DNA of 64,000 nt, taken from contig CAOLHI010000609.1 in assembly GCA_948474755.1 (NCBI GenBank), positions 124,001 through 188,000 on the forward strand, in the 5' to 3' direction. Within the stretch, counting starts at the first letter, position 1. Each line of letters begins with the position of its first letter. The notes under the pieces are model-generated. The model saw only the letters and a list, made by a program, of their open reading frames with translations. It searched no databases and had not been told where the DNA came from. This stretch comes from Ctenosaura bakeri (lineage: Eukaryota > Chordata > Lepidosauria > Squamata > Iguanidae). This document shows positions 1 through 11,811 of this stretch, piece after piece. Both the position numbers and the translations under genes were made by a program.

Positions 1-194
1 CTGGCATATCTTCTCTGTACCTTTGGCACCTTTGGAATATGCTGCCTTGGAGTGTAGTGGAGCCTCCTTCTTTGGAGGTTTTTAAGCAGAGGCTGGATGG
101 CCATCTGTCGGGAATGCTTTGTGCATGGCAGGGGGTTGGACTGGATGGCCCGTGTGGTTTCTTCCAACTCTACATTTCTATGATTCTATGATTC
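1..194 (+). mobile_element. CR1 LINE 3' end
   Basis: It shows GGAATATGCTGCC, GGCTGGATGGCCATCTGTC, CAGGGGGTTGGACTGGATGGCC and the tail CTATGATTCTATGATTC, the signature 3' end of sauropsid CR1. It continues off the left edge. Confidence 0.85.
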
Positions 195-1240
195 ACTGAC
201 AGTGTGACAGACTTTAGGAAACCCAGTATTCTGCTGGTTTCCAGGCAGAAGTCCCTGTGTTTGAAAGTATCAGTGAACAAAAATTATCTGGCACAATGGA
301 CTGAAGAAATGCTGTCCTTTGAGGGTTCTTCTTCGTTCTCACAATATTCTCTGCATGATGGGCTTCCTTAAAGGATGCTTCTTGAGGGGCCTATAGAAAA
401 GGATATCTCTCAAATTCAAGATGATAAATATTTTCCTTGTGTCCAGAAGTATTTGAGTTTGTGTCTGCAAGGTTTCAGACTGAATGCAGGACAACATATT
501 TCCATGGCTACATCACACTTTATGGCTATACTTCTCTTCCTATATCTTCCCCATTTTTAAGCAATGGGTTACAAAATGTAGAAAATAAATGCGTAGATAC
601 ACTTTACAATATATCCTTCTGGACACATGCTTGGTTAAATAATTTGAACTATCTGCATTACACATGGATTCTTGTATTAATTATAACTAAATTGTTTGAT
701 TGTTTAAGGATACCATTCTAATTCATTGCTTTGTTTTTCTTTTACTTTAGAGTATTGTCAATTAGTTCCCTATTTATTTATGTTTCAGCCTCAAAAACAC
801 CAAACACTTAATGCATTGCAGAGCAAATGGATGTTCTATTTTGTGGCCCATAATATGTTGTTTTATGCAGTAGGCACGAAAGGAAGCACAAGGCATAATG
901 GCTGCAGAGTACTGAACAGAGAGAACAAAAGAGAACAAAGAAATCAAGTGCACCTCAGATTCACCTATAAATAGGGAACACAGAGGTAGCTATGTTGATC
1001 AAAAAGCAACATTCAAATTCCATATCAGGGCACTAACATTATTTTGCTGTTGCTGTTGTTTCCCATCAAATTGTCTTTAGCTATGGCAATGTTATCAGTC
1101 AAAGACCTCTAAGTTATCCTGTTATCAACAGCCATGCTCAGGTCTTGCAGACTCATGGCTGTGGGTTTCTTGATTTAATCTATTCACCTGGAATATGGCC
1201 TTCTTCTTTTCATGTTATTAGGCCAAACCATGGAGTAAAA

Positions 1241-1260
1241 TCACCACCACCATCATCATT

Positions 1261-1309
<49 letters not shown>

Positions 1310-1318
1310 CCATCATCC
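1241..1318 (+). repeat. (TCA)n microsatellite
   Basis: About 26 units of a TCA/ACC-type triplet, mostly ATC, with CAC interruptions at the start and end. The serine-rich frame across it is an artefact of the repeat. Confidence 0.9.
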
Positions 1319-1639
1319 TGCACACGTCTACATTGTTGCTGTTGTTTCTTTCTTCCTTTTCTTCTTCCTTGGTTGTCTTCACCAAAGTATTCATAAAATA
1401 TGGAGTTTGGATTTAGGGAGTTATAATCTGCATTCTAAAATATATTGTCTCTCAAACTACTTATTTTAAAATGAATTCTCATACTTTTGGGGAGACTAAA
1501 ACTGCACTCGAACATCTGAGACATGGAAGTTGTGGGTAACTAAATTATGATCTGCAAATTAGTGGAGATGAATAAAGTATCAGTTTGTGTTGGAACTTTG
1601 AAATCTCAAATTCTACATTTGTCCTTTCACATTGCATAA

Positions 1640-1828
1640 CACAGTGATTCCACTTTAACTGCTGTGACAAGCCTGGGGTTTGTATTTTGGTGAGGCGCTA
1701 GAACTTTCTGGTGCAGAATTCTAAATGCCCCTCCCTAAATTGAAAATTCTAGGATTCCATAGGCTGTTGTCGTGGTAAATAAAGTGGAATGATAAGATAA
1801 TAATAATGTAGTGTGTAGGACTCCAGAT
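1640..1828 (+). mobile_element. Old foldback element copy
   Basis: It contains ATTCTAAATGCCCCTCCC, TCTAGGATTCCATAGGCTG and TAATGTAGTGTGTAGGA, the right-arm text of the foldback family, but the left arm is decayed and the boundaries are approximate. Confidence 0.5.
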
Positions 1829-1866
1829 ATGCACTTCTTGTCTTTTGTGGTTTGGAAGAAAACACA

Positions 1867-2264
1867 GGCCATTTCTGCACGACAACGCTCTTGTCATCCA
1901 GTGCAGTCCTGGGTCCAGAAGGGAGTGCGTCAGCAACGCTCACCTCTGCACCCGTTCAGTCCACGTGGAAGAGAACACATGCACATCTTCCTTCCGCAGT
2001 GCAGCCGGGATTTTTCCATTGCTGTGCTATGAAAGGAAGTGTCGGCAATGCACTTCCACAGCTTCCACATGGCCAGAAGTGATGGGAGCACCGCACCATC
2101 ACAGACACAAAACAGATTTTTTTCCATTTTGTGAAAACTGTGCAAACTTGACACTCTGCAACAGGATGGCTGCGGGATGGTGATGATGTCATGAGGAAGC
2201 ACAACCTGCCAACTCCTGCCATCCTGTGGCAGAAACGAGACAGCGACATCATGTGGAAAGGGCC
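1867..2264 (+). mobile_element. 398-bp non-autonomous DNA element, GGCC ends
   Basis: It begins GGCCATTTCTGCACGACAAC and ends CATGTGGAAAGGGCC. Its length and layout are close to those of 24520-25381 once the nested element there is removed (402 bp). It is more GC-rich than its surroundings. Flanks ACA/CTA do not match exactly. Confidence 0.6.
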
Positions 2265-2289
2265 CTAGTTTGGTCCTTCATCTTTCAAG

Positions 2290-2455
2290 GGATGTAGATT
2301 ACATTGTGTTGCCAGGAGTTACAAAAATGAACCCTGAGTACATGACAGCTGTCCATACCTGTTCTAATTTTTAACTGCCAATCCCAGAGTTCCACAGAAA
2401 GTTGTCATGGCAGTTATAGTGAAATCATAAAGCTATAACTGTGTAGCATGAAAGT
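2290..2455 (+). mobile_element. Old foldback element remnant
   Basis: Text such as AACTGCCAATCCCAGAGTTC, GGCAGTTATAGTGAAATCAT and AGCTATAACTGTGTAG resembles the right arm of the diverged foldback family at 62884-63072. Boundaries are uncertain. Confidence 0.4.
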
Positions 2456-3868
2456 TCCCAGGCCAGCATGAATAAGAAGGAAAGATTTCTACAGATTATA
2501 GCAGTTACAATAAGGTAAGTAAACTTTTCCCTATTTCTTGAAGGCCATATAACTTTTAGATTTTATGCGTGGTGCTATATTAGGCAGAAGGAGTCTCAGA
2601 GCAGAAGTTCCAGTGTTCGATAACAACACCAGAAAAAAAGTCAACGTTACACTTAATTCCCCTTGACACACCCCTTCCCTTTTTATCTGATGAGAATCAA
2701 TGAGCATATACCTGTCACAGTGAAAAAGGGCTAGAATGCATCGCAGTGTTCCATTCCCAAAAGTTGTTTTCATTGATTCAGTTATGAACATGTGATTTCT
2801 ACTTACAGTTATCTGGTGATAGTAGACCAGTTTCTGATGCTTATTTGCTTTTCTCTTTCATTTCAAATATGTGGGACAGTGATTTCCCCCCTTCATTCTC
2901 CACACAGAAATTATTTGCTTTTTTTTTTTTCAGATGATGAGAAGAGAAAGAGATCCCTTTTATAAAACTCTGTTTCTCCTTTAGTTCTGTGACTAAAATG
3001 GAATGTAATTGTTTTAGTAAGAAGGCTATCATGTCCTGGATAATGGACGTTTTATCCATTTGGAAGCTATGCATGCTAGGTATAATTTCTGAAATATATG
3101 ATCTTTAGTGCATGCAGTTTATTCAGAGGTTCATAGCCCACAATGATCTATGCAAATGATTGTGACAGTTATGCTATAACATGACACCAACAAATTTTGC
3201 CCTTGAAGTGAAAAGAAAAAAAATGGAAAGAACAGGTTCTTGTCCCTCCATTTAAGATTTTCTGACTCATCAGGTATGTATGGTGTTTGCCTGATTGGTT
3301 TCAGTGATAAGTAGTCCTGAAACTGATAATTTCACCTCTTACCCATTGCTGAAACAAGTGAATTACCAAGAAGCATGCATAATTAGACAGTCTGTGGATG
3401 TGTTCAGGAGCCAGAGGTTACCCATGCTTTGCTGGCTTCCAGATCATTACTAAAAGTCAGAGAGAGATGTCATTAGAATGAGCAATTTGATTCTCTCCCT
3501 AAGTAATGAGAAGTCTGAAGTGTAATGTAAAATACCCTGTTCAGATCCAATTTAAGCCAGTTAAGGGGTGACTTCCTAGGATCTGAATCAAAAATGGACA
3601 AAACAATACTGGAAAAAAAGTGTTCCAGTTTCACTGAAGCTTTCTTAAGGGAACTTCTGATATTCTTCCAATTTGATTCCCCCCCCCGTTAATAGAGTCA
3701 TAGAATCATAGAGTTGGAAAGGAACACAAGGACCTTTTCATCCAACCCCTTCTCTGCAGGAGGACGTAAATAAAGGAACCCTGAAAGATACCCATTCAAC
3801 CTCTGTTTAAAGATTTGCACAAATGGAGAGTCCACCACTCCATCATCTTCCAAGACAATCTATTCCAC

Positions 3869-3918
3869 TATCATCATCATCAAGACCATCACCACCACCA
3901 CCACCACCACCACCATCA
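3869..3918 (+). repeat. (CAT/CAC)n microsatellite
   Basis: Triplet run of ATC followed by ACC units, located inside the CR1 fragment at 3692-4590. Confidence 0.8.
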
Positions 3919-3954
3919 TCTTTCTAATGTTTAGATGGACTCACCTTTTTTGTA

Positions 3955-4420
3955 CAGTAGCCCCTCCACATTCATGAGGATTAGTGAAACGGAACAAAAG
4001 TGGAAAAAACACAAATAACTTAATTCCTGCCCCCACAATTATGCTCCAAGGCTTCCCCCTCCCATTCCTTTGCCCCTACCCCAGGGTTGAGGGTGGGGGG
4101 AGAAAAAGACAACCTAAAAGGCTTACCGGTACTTTCCCCTCAGACGGTGAAGAGGGGAGTTCTGGGGTTCTAATTATTTCATATTGAGAAAGCACCTGAC
4201 CAACCAGCAGCTAATACACAGCAGAATGTGCAACCACATGACAGAAAGGCAGAGCGAGGGGGCTTTGCTCCCCCAAAAGGGAGGAAAAAACAACTTCACA
4301 CACAAGCCTGGGAAGCCTGAGGTGAGGAATGCAAGGGAATGGGTAGAGGAGAATGGGGCATATGCCTCACAAATAATCAAATTTGTGAAGGCCAAACCTG
4401 AGAGTGTGGAGGGAAGACTG
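3955..4420 (+). mobile_element. Pogo/Tigger-like non-autonomous DNA element
   Basis: This 466-bp element lies between TA dinucleotides (3953-3954 and 4421-4422), with imperfect terminal inverted repeats starting CAGTAGCCCCTCCACA and, from the other end, CAGTCTTCCCTCCACA. TA duplication and CAGT-CCCTC ends suggest the Tc1/mariner-pogo (Tigger-like) superfamily. It has no transposase. It is inserted in CR1. A related copy lies inverted at 41450-41926. Confidence 0.75.
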
Positions 4421-6049
4421 TAATTTGAATCCATTGGCTTGTGTTCTTGTCTGTGGAACAGCAGAAAATGTTTTCTCCATCTTCTATGTGACATCTCTTC
4501 AGATATTTAAAGATGGCTACCATGTTTTTACAGACCAGATAATATTCTGTTGCCAACTTCTCAATTTGTTCGTATAACTTTAAAGGACAGAATTTAGTCT
4601 AAAGTTAGCTAATACAGGCAGTTATCTGTATATGTGTGTGACTGTGTGTGTGTATGTGTGTGTGTCAGTGGAAAACTGGCTATAGTACAGGTCAATCTGG
4701 GAAGAATGCCAGATGATCTGATATGTAGTAGTTAAAAGAAACACCTCCACAAATGTATATTAGACATTGGACATCAGATGATGCTAAAGAGGAATACTAA
4801 CTAGACTAGGATATGTGTCAAGATAAGGTATGAGTCATAAGATAAAGAGTTTTGATGATTAGTCAACTGATGAGCTGAGTAGGAAAAAGGGAAAAGAATA
4901 TAAAGAAGCTGAAAAATAGATCTTCTCAGATAAACTTATGGCAAGTCTCCATGGCAGAAGACATTGTTTGATGAACAGTGACTACTGTTCCTAATAGTCC
5001 AATGATTTGCCCTCATGTGCTTCCCTAAAATACTGATTTATGCTGATACTGGTAAGGCTAATAGGAATAAATAATATATTTAAGTTATAATTAATGTTCA
5101 GATTTATCAGGAAGAATAACTCTAGAAGTCCTCTGTAGTCAGATGCCTCTTTAGAGATGTAATTTCTCAATGGATTAGAAAGTATACTGGATTGTATTAT
5201 TAAGATGGTTATGGATGATATAAGCAACAGAATGATGTATAAATGAAAGCCTTTATAAAATGTAAACGATATGCATTCTATTATTAAGGGGGTCATATTC
5301 ATACATGTGTTAATTATTACCTGTTAAAGGCTGTTAAAGGACTGAATAGCAAGATAAGAATTCAGCTGCCACATGATTTAACACTTAAATTTGTTAAGGA
5401 GAAGCTAAGATACTTTTGTTAAACTCAGGAACCACTGTGAAAATATACTTTTGCTGGTGGAATGTGCATAGTTTATGTAGACTGATATTTATCAAGTACC
5501 AACAGGAAAGAAAGAAGTTTAAAACTTTAGTATTTCAATGTATAATGTAGAAACTACTGTGAATTTTGGTTATAGATGTTTATTCATTTCTTTGCGATGA
5601 TAACAATATGATTCTCTGTTTTTGTTTTGTTTTGTTTTCTCTTTATTTAATTATTTTATTTTATTTTTTAAAAAAAGTCCTGATGAACACATAACATCTG
5701 ATGGCCATATACTATAATGAATGTATGATACCTTAAAGGCAATGCAATTTAATGAAATGTCCAGAAGCAAAGAGCCCAAACATGCTATGTCTGTGTTTCT
5801 CCATGATCAGAAAGTATCTGTTATATTTATGAATACTTACAATAAATAGCCTAAAAGTACCCAAAAGCCTACTGTTTTCCCATATAAATGTCCTGAAACT
5901 CCAGTACTTAAAAATGCTTAAGAGGAGTTAAAGGAATTAAAGTTGACTTTGACTTTGACTAGGGACACAGGTGACATTGGCAGAAGTGACCCCAAACAGA
6001 ATTGAGATTTAACTGAGGAGTGGCAAAGACCCTCAGTCCCACACTCTAA

Positions 6050-6170
6050 GAGATGCTGGTTTCAATGTACCTCTCTAAACCAAGCATACCCAGCTGTTGT
6101 CCCTCAAAAGGCTTGGTTTCCAGATCTTTGATATTCTTGATCACTCTTTTCTGGACACATTCATGATACA
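6050..6170 (-). mobile_element. CR1 scrap
   Basis: The + strand reads CTCTCTAAACCAAGCATACC, GGTTTCCAGATCTTTGATAT and TCTGGACACATTC, matching the CR1 RT-to-3'UTR region in reverse. It is short and diverged. Confidence 0.5.
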
Positions 6171-8025
6171 GCAGAGATGGAAATTGTGTGGACCTCCAGG
6201 TGCCGTTAAACTGCAATTCCCACCATCCCAAGAATGAAAAGAAAAATATGCACAGGGGGAAAAAAAAGTCCACAATTATTTTTTTCAAGAAATATATGAC
6301 AAAAAAAGTGTGCATAAAAATGCTTTGGCAATTGAAATCACACATACTTAAAATAGATACCTTCTGAAAAATGTACATAAATTTCTGTGTAGGAAGAAGA
6401 AAAAAGTCTCAAAAATCTCAGATACAAACAGAGCAAAAATATTGGTGAGATGCTGAGAAAAAGAATGAGACATATTTTCACATCCCTGCTTCTAATTTTG
6501 CCACGTGGAGCATTGAAGCAGTCTAGCATTGGGACCTTATGCAGGCAGGCTTCAAGAATGTGGGTGGAAATAGTTGTGGGGGGAATCCCTTGTTCCTTCA
6601 GCATCTGCTATCTGAAGTATCTGCCTCACTTTGCCTAGTGGTAGGGCTGGCCCTACAATCTTCTATCGTTCCTTCAGTTCTTTTGTCAAGTGTTATGTTA
6701 CTTCACTGCCTCTCAGGGCTAAACTAGACATGGCAGCAAATCCACCGTTGTGTTCAGCTGTTGGAGAGGTCCACGCTTAATACCTTCACAGCTGATGGAG
6801 GAAATTTACCTTTTCATTCCCTGCTGAGAACCTGAGGAAGAAATTTCAGAGATTTTCCTCAGAATCTCGGCAAAGAAGCAAAGGATAAATTCCCTCTACT
6901 TTGTGTGATTTTATCCCTGGGGGGAGAATATCCCAGGCTCTGGGACCAGGTTGGGCTTGAAAGTCAAGCAGAGTTTGTATGGAATTAGGTGCACATAACA
7001 ATTTACTTGCAGTTTGTTCCATTCCCAAATAACAAGGGTATAACTATACTATGTGGTCATTTTATGATAATGAGGGTTCATTTTATGAGCGATAATTCCC
7101 TTCTTTTTGCAGTAAATGTGCTGTAAATTTTAGTTATTTTTATAGTTATGGCGCTACGGTTTCACAGAATAGTACAGGAAAAATATCACATCATTTATGT
7201 TCTCTTGTGTGCTGTGCCTTGTGCTCTTGTGTGTCTGTTGAGGCAACAGCAAGGTGAACAGAGTGTGTATTCTGCCATTGACTAGTGTTGTGTAGCAGTT
7301 ACTTTTGAGACACAGGAAAGTAAAGATTTATTTTTTTAAAAAAATTGCAAGTCCAATGGTAAGTGCCATCTTAGAATGAGAACTAATTACTTTTTAAAAT
7401 TGCTTTCTCAGCTTTGGTTTTATGCTGTAGTCTTTTATCAAGGTCCAGGTCCTGATGCTTTTACAAAGCTTGGCTAATCCAAATTGCCTACAGAGACTGA
7501 TGTTGCACGTCCTTATTCCCTCCTATTGTCACTGAAGAGGGCTCTTAGACTTGACAGCAGGCTGCCTCTATAGTTTGTTGAACCACCTTCCCATCTTAAA
7601 ACCCGAGGCTGTGAAGTCCTTGGCAGAAACAAACAGAATGCAGTGAGATTTCATAGCTGAATTGAATAATGCAGGAATGGGCAGCGAGACCGTAAATACT
7701 AGCGTACATTCTAAAAATGCCAGACATGTATCTTCGAGGGACGTGTCTAAAGATAACATAATATTTTGTGTTAACAACACCACACAGTGTCAGAGGCATG
7801 ATAATAAAATAGGACATTCTTGGAATGTACTGTGCATTACCATTCAGTAAGTATGTGACGCTTATGCGCAAGTAAGTAATGCACAGGAAGCATTTGTGCA
7901 TATGGGTTGTATTTCAAACAGCCGCCTTTAGAAAAGGAAGGACATAAAGAAAAGCGTCTGTGATCTGATTTAATGTCCAACTGTCACTGTCAGAGCTTTC
8001 ATCTCTTTTTGTCTCTTTCTCTCAG

Positions 8026-8213
8026 GTTTGTATCATTTTTCAGTCTTGGAAGACATTGCCATTGGCGAACCAGTAGGAAGGGTTAAAGCGAATGACCTGG
8101 ATATTGGCGAGAATGCTAAATCATCCTATGACATTATTGAAGGAGATGGAATGGATATCTTTGAAGTCACCTCAGACTCCCAGACACAGGAAGGCATTAT
8201 TAGACTGAGAAAG
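8026..8213 (+). CDS. CDH8: Type II cadherin coding exon, start of EC3 (CDH8)
   Basis: This internal exon encodes the first half of the third extracellular cadherin repeat of a type II classical cadherin, a calcium-dependent homophilic adhesion receptor of neurons. It is preceded by a strong polypyrimidine tract ending in CTCAG (to 8025) and followed by GTAAAT at 8214. Its 188-bp length is the usual size of this exon in type II cadherins. It begins with two bases of a split codon and ends on a codon boundary. Visible motifs are YHFSVLED (strand A), VGRVKAND, the calcium-binding DLDIGENA (DxDxGxN), DGDG-like EGDGMDIF, and QEGIIRLRK at the end. The choice of CDH8 over CDH11, the nearest alternative, rests mainly on the two later exons. 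The preceding 168-bp-type exon is not in the window. Confidence 0.93.
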
Positions 8214-8628
8214 GTAAATGGCACCTGAAAGGCTGGGTGTGTGTGGACTTTGGTCTTGCGTAAGTGACTCGTAAAATATCTCTCTCCTGTCAAAGTATGG
8301 CAGGCATTGTCTTGATTCTTTCAAAATGTTAGCTGTGACCTGTGCCGTCTCCCTCCTTCTCTTTTATGCATTTGTCCAACTCTATAGAGAGGAACATATT
8401 ATCTAAGCATATAGATATGTATCATATAAACATGGGATCAGATACTAAGCTCATAGAGATGGCTCAAAAGAATATATTGGTCTAAATCTAATTGTTACTA
8501 CTACCAGAGTATAACTGCTGTGTGGTAATTCAACACTTAGGTAAAAATCCATTGATGGATGGAATGAGTCTACTTAGAGAGTACTCACTGAATTTAGGTC
8601 ATTGTCTGCTTAGTTTGGTACCAGGTAA

Positions 8629-8850
8629 TATAGCAATAGCAATAGCATGCATTTCTATACCGCTTATCAGCTAAGTGCTATCTCAGCGGTTTACAATGTG
8701 TTTTAGCTAATTGTCCCCAACAAGCTGGGTACTCATTTTACCAACCTGTGGAAGGATGGAAGGCTGAGTCAACTTGGAGCCCGGCAGGATCAAACTCACA
8801 ACCTTGTGGTTGCAGTACCGGCATTTAACCACTGCACCACCAGGGCTCCA
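8629..8850 (-). mobile_element. tRNA-derived SINE
   Basis: In - sense it starts GGAGCCCTGGTGGTGCAGTG (A-box-like TGGTGCAGTGG), has a B-box-like GAGTTTGATCC, a body with CTCAGCCTTCCATCCTTCC and GGTAAAATGAGTACCCAGC, GATAAGCGGTATAGAAATGC, and ends in ATTGCT repeats. This resembles a widespread squamate SINE; it is not a functional tRNA gene. Confidence 0.75.
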
Positions 8851-9023
8851 TTATTAGCCTCATCTCTCACCAAATACTGTGAGGAGAGCCACTGTGTTCA
8901 AAGTCATTGAAATTCTTAAGGGTAAGTAGGATAGGATATAGCAATTCACTCCACACAAAAAATACATATAACAAGTTAAACTATATTGTATAAGTTTGAT
9001 TTAGGTAGTGTACTGTATGGGCA

Positions 9024-9232
9024 AGAGCCAGAGTTGTGTAGTGGTTTGAATGTTTGGACCAGGGCTCCAAGAGACCAGAGTTCCAAATCCCTGCCCTGCA
9101 ATGGAAACTCACTGGGTTATCTTGGGCAAGTCACATTCTCTCAGCCTTAGAGGAACAGATCTTGCCTAGAAAACCCCATGATGAGTTCACCTCAGCATCA
9201 CTTTAACTTGGAAATGTCTAGAAAGCATGCAC
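9024..9232 (+). mobile_element. tRNA-type SINE with MIR-like core
   Basis: It shows AGAGTTGTGTAGTGGTTTGA, GAGTTCCAAATCCCTGC, CACTGGGTTATCTTGGGCAA, CAGCCTTAGAGGAACAGATC and AGAAAACCCCATGATGAG. The core CTTGGGCAAGTCAC is the CORE-SINE/MIR signature. Confidence 0.7.
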
Positions 9233-11557
9233 CAATAAAATCTACAGGTGGGTAAAGTGCAACTCTGTAGATATTATCACTTTGTACTGCATCTAAATAA
9301 GGGGCTTTATATCCATGAAAGCTCATGCAAAAATAAAAACCAATTAGTCTTAAAAATGCTACCATGTTTCTTTTTTTATTTTTTTATTTTTTTCTCCCCC
9401 ACTTTCTTCCTTCTCCTTTTTTTTTTAAGTTGTTGTTGTACTGTGCTCCCATCAGCAGGCCTTGTTTTCTCTGAATTGAGAGACAGTATATAATAGCCAC
9501 TGATAGCCTCATTCTCCATGAATTTGTGTAGTCGTCTTCAAATTAAATCAGTAGCCATCACCCACACCTTCCAAGATTTCAAAGATGAAACTGGGATAGG
9601 TGTGGTTAAGCAACTTCAGAGTCAATGAAGATGACAAAAGTTATTAATAAGGAAGAACATACAAGCTAGGAGAAGCTATAACAGTTTACTTCTGCCTGAG
9701 CCTACTGGGAAGGGCAAGATTCTGTTTCCTGATCTCCTCTCCCCACTGCTGAATTAATTGAATGGAGACTAGTTTTGCACATTGAACTCACTTTCTACCA
9801 GCTGAAGTAAAATGGAGACAAAGGGAAGAAAGTGTGAGGAGAAGAGAAATTGAGACCTTTTAAAAGCAGCTGGAAAAATGGGATTACGGGATTGTCCTAG
9901 CAAATTGGTATAGTTGAAGGTATCATCTCCACAACTTGTGACAGTGGTGTGTAGGTGCTTCATCCTTCCTTTTGTTTCATCTGAACCTCTTGACGATTAG
10001 CTTCATTGGGTGATGCTCACTTAACAAATATTATGGTAGTGTAAAAAACATGCATGTCCACTGTTGTAGCCCGATGAGACTCTGCCAGACTCTCCAAAGT
10101 TGCCCATCCCAATCTACAATTTCTTTGTCTTCCAATAACTCAGCACTCAAAGCCCTGCTTGTTAATCTTGAAATCAAGACAGAAGATGACTGTACTTTTC
10201 TTGGTCTCCACCCCAATCTCAACTGGATACGCAGTTACCAGCTGCCCCGCAGATTAATGTGTATATGTTGATGATTTCAGTACATGTTAATTTTTTTTAA
10301 AAAATGTGCATATATATTGGAGAAAAAAATTCCCATCATGCTTTCAGAGAATGAATCTGACAAATGCTTTAGGTTGGTGTGATTTTGGCTGTTGAGTTTG
10401 AAATGGCTGAAAGGATATAGGATGCATGATTGGCAAATTGTGCATATGCTGATTTACAGCCACCTATTCATAGATACAAAAGCTTAGTAATTTCTGAGTC
10501 TGCAGAGAAGCAAGAACTTGTCATATTTACCAAAAATTGCTAAGTTCCATTAGAGCTGGATTCATATCTTAAAAAATGAACACAATTTTTCAAAGTACGA
10601 ATATATATTTAAGCATTTGGAGTCTTCCTGAAAGAGTTCTGTGATTTCTATTTGTGCTCTTTGTATTTGCATTGCAGATTTAAGCTTCTGTGTCGTTCTC
10701 TCGCTCCCCCTCTATCTCTTTGTTCCTTTCTATGGGGCATTGTAATGCAAATTTACGTATCTTTCCAAAGCTTGACAAATTTGCAAGTTTGAAATTTTAA
10801 TCATTGTGAAGCATCAGAGAGTTGGATTGTGAATCCACATTTGTAGATATACTTGAAGCTACAGCAGATAGGAACTGTAGATGATCATAAAACTGCTGGT
10901 ATAGGATACATCTTTTTTTTAAAAAAAAAAATCAGTAACAGTATTTTTTTGCACTTTGATTTCTTCTTCCATTTGTACAAGTTATGTTTATGAGCTTAAC
11001 CAACCAAGAAATTCTCCTATGCAACACATATTGAAATGATTGGATTTTCATAGGCACAATTTCCCAATTATCCATCTTGCATAGAGATGCAATGAACATT
11101 TGATTGCTTTTGTTGTGAGTGGGTGTGGGTGTGGGTTGCTAATTAAAAAAATGTACACCACATGCACTTAATTGTATATTAGCTTGAATATGCAACACTA
11201 CCTGGGTAGGTGGGTGGATTCCCTAATAGTATTCTCAAAATGTTACAGGGTTGTTGCTTTTTTAATTACATGGTTGTAGCAGAGAAGTAACAGCATGTGT
11301 CCGTTCCTAGTTTTAAATATGAATGAACAAAGGGAACTGCAGTTTGTAGGAATCTCACTAAGGCTTGTCAAATAATCAGATATCAATAAATGCCTAGAAA
11401 ATTTACAGCACAGATCAAAGGGAGTGGAAATAAATTTCATTAAAACTCAATGATTGGAGCTTAAATGCATAGTGCTTCCATCCATTGGCATTGTATTTAC
11501 TTGTTCTTTCTGCAGTGATCATTAGCGACACACATTTGTTTTTGTCATTCTTCACAG

Positions 11558-11811
11558 CCTCTGGACTTTGAGACTAAAAGATCCTATACTTTAAAGGTAG
11601 AAGCAACTAATGTACATATTGATCCACGTTTCATCAGTGTGGGACCTTTCAAGGATACAGCGACAGTAAAAATCGTAGTAGAGGATGCTGATGAACCTCC
11701 AATTTTTTCATCACCAACGTACCTCCTGGAAGTGCATGAAAATGCTGCTATTAACTCCGTGATTGGTCAGGTGACTGCTCATGACCCTGATGTGTCTTCA
11801 AGCTCGATAAG
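11558..11811 (+). CDS. CDH8: Type II cadherin coding exon, end of EC3 and start of EC4 (CDH8)
   Basis: This 254-bp exon has acceptor TTCACAG to 11557 and donor GTACTG at 11812, and starts on a codon boundary, joining in frame to the exon at 8026-8213. It encodes PLDFET (the LDFE calcium motif of EC3), [27 protein letters not shown] (the EC3-EC4 linker, with DADEPP in place of DxNDN as is usual here in type II cadherins), then EC4 start [14 protein letters not shown] and HDPD. The string [12 protein letters not shown] followed by NSVIGQVTA is characteristic of CDH8; CDH11 has a different A strand here. Two bases (AG) are left over and complete an arginine codon with the next exon. The frame stays open into the intron to 12016, but the good donor and the family's exon structure make 11811 the end. 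Confidence 0.95.

Larger units (their letters stand above)
3692..4590 (-). mobile_element. CR1 LINE 3' fragment interrupted by a DNA element
   Basis: The + strand begins AGAGTCATAGAATCATAGAG (reverse tail) and continues with CAACCTCTGTTTAAAG. A CAT/CAC microsatellite has expanded at about 3869-3918. CR1 text resumes with TTTCTAATGTTTAGATGGAC up to 3954 and continues after the insertion with ATTTGAATCCATTGGCTTG and TTCAGATATTTAAAGATGGC to about 4590. The two halves join exactly at the TA flanking the inserted element (3955-4420). Confidence 0.8.
1..8025 (+). other. CDH8 intron, 3' part of an upstream intron
   Basis: This is the end of the intron before the 8026 exon; its start lies outside the window. 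Recognisable content is listed separately: a CR1 tail (1-194), a TCA microsatellite (1241-1318), old foldback copies (about 1640-1828 and 2290-2455), a 398-bp DNA element (1867-2264), CR1 with a pogo-like insertion (3692-4590) and a CR1 scrap (6050-6170). I see nothing recognisable in 195-1240, 1319-1639, 2456-3691, 4591-6049 and 6171-8000 beyond AT-rich sequence and short GT runs near 4640-4670. No upstream cadherin exon with a DxNDN linker was found here. Confidence 0.75.
8214..11557 (+). other. CDH8 intron (3344 bp)
   Basis: This complete intron runs between the 188- and 254-bp exons (GTAAAT ... TTCACAG). It contains a tRNA-type SINE on the - strand (8629-8850), a second SINE family on the + strand (9024-9232), and T-rich sequence near 9365-9430. 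I see no feature in 9430-11540 apart from AT-rich unique sequence and short GTGGGT repeats near 11120. Confidence 0.85.

Noticed and set aside
1145..1396. 83-codon frame with a poly-serine run
   Set aside because: It is a translation of the (TCA)n microsatellite, with no coding features around it.
8629..8850. Possible tRNA gene (A-box and B-box-like motifs)
   Set aside because: It is the head of a SINE: no acceptor stem pairing, followed by a repeat body and ATTGCT tail.
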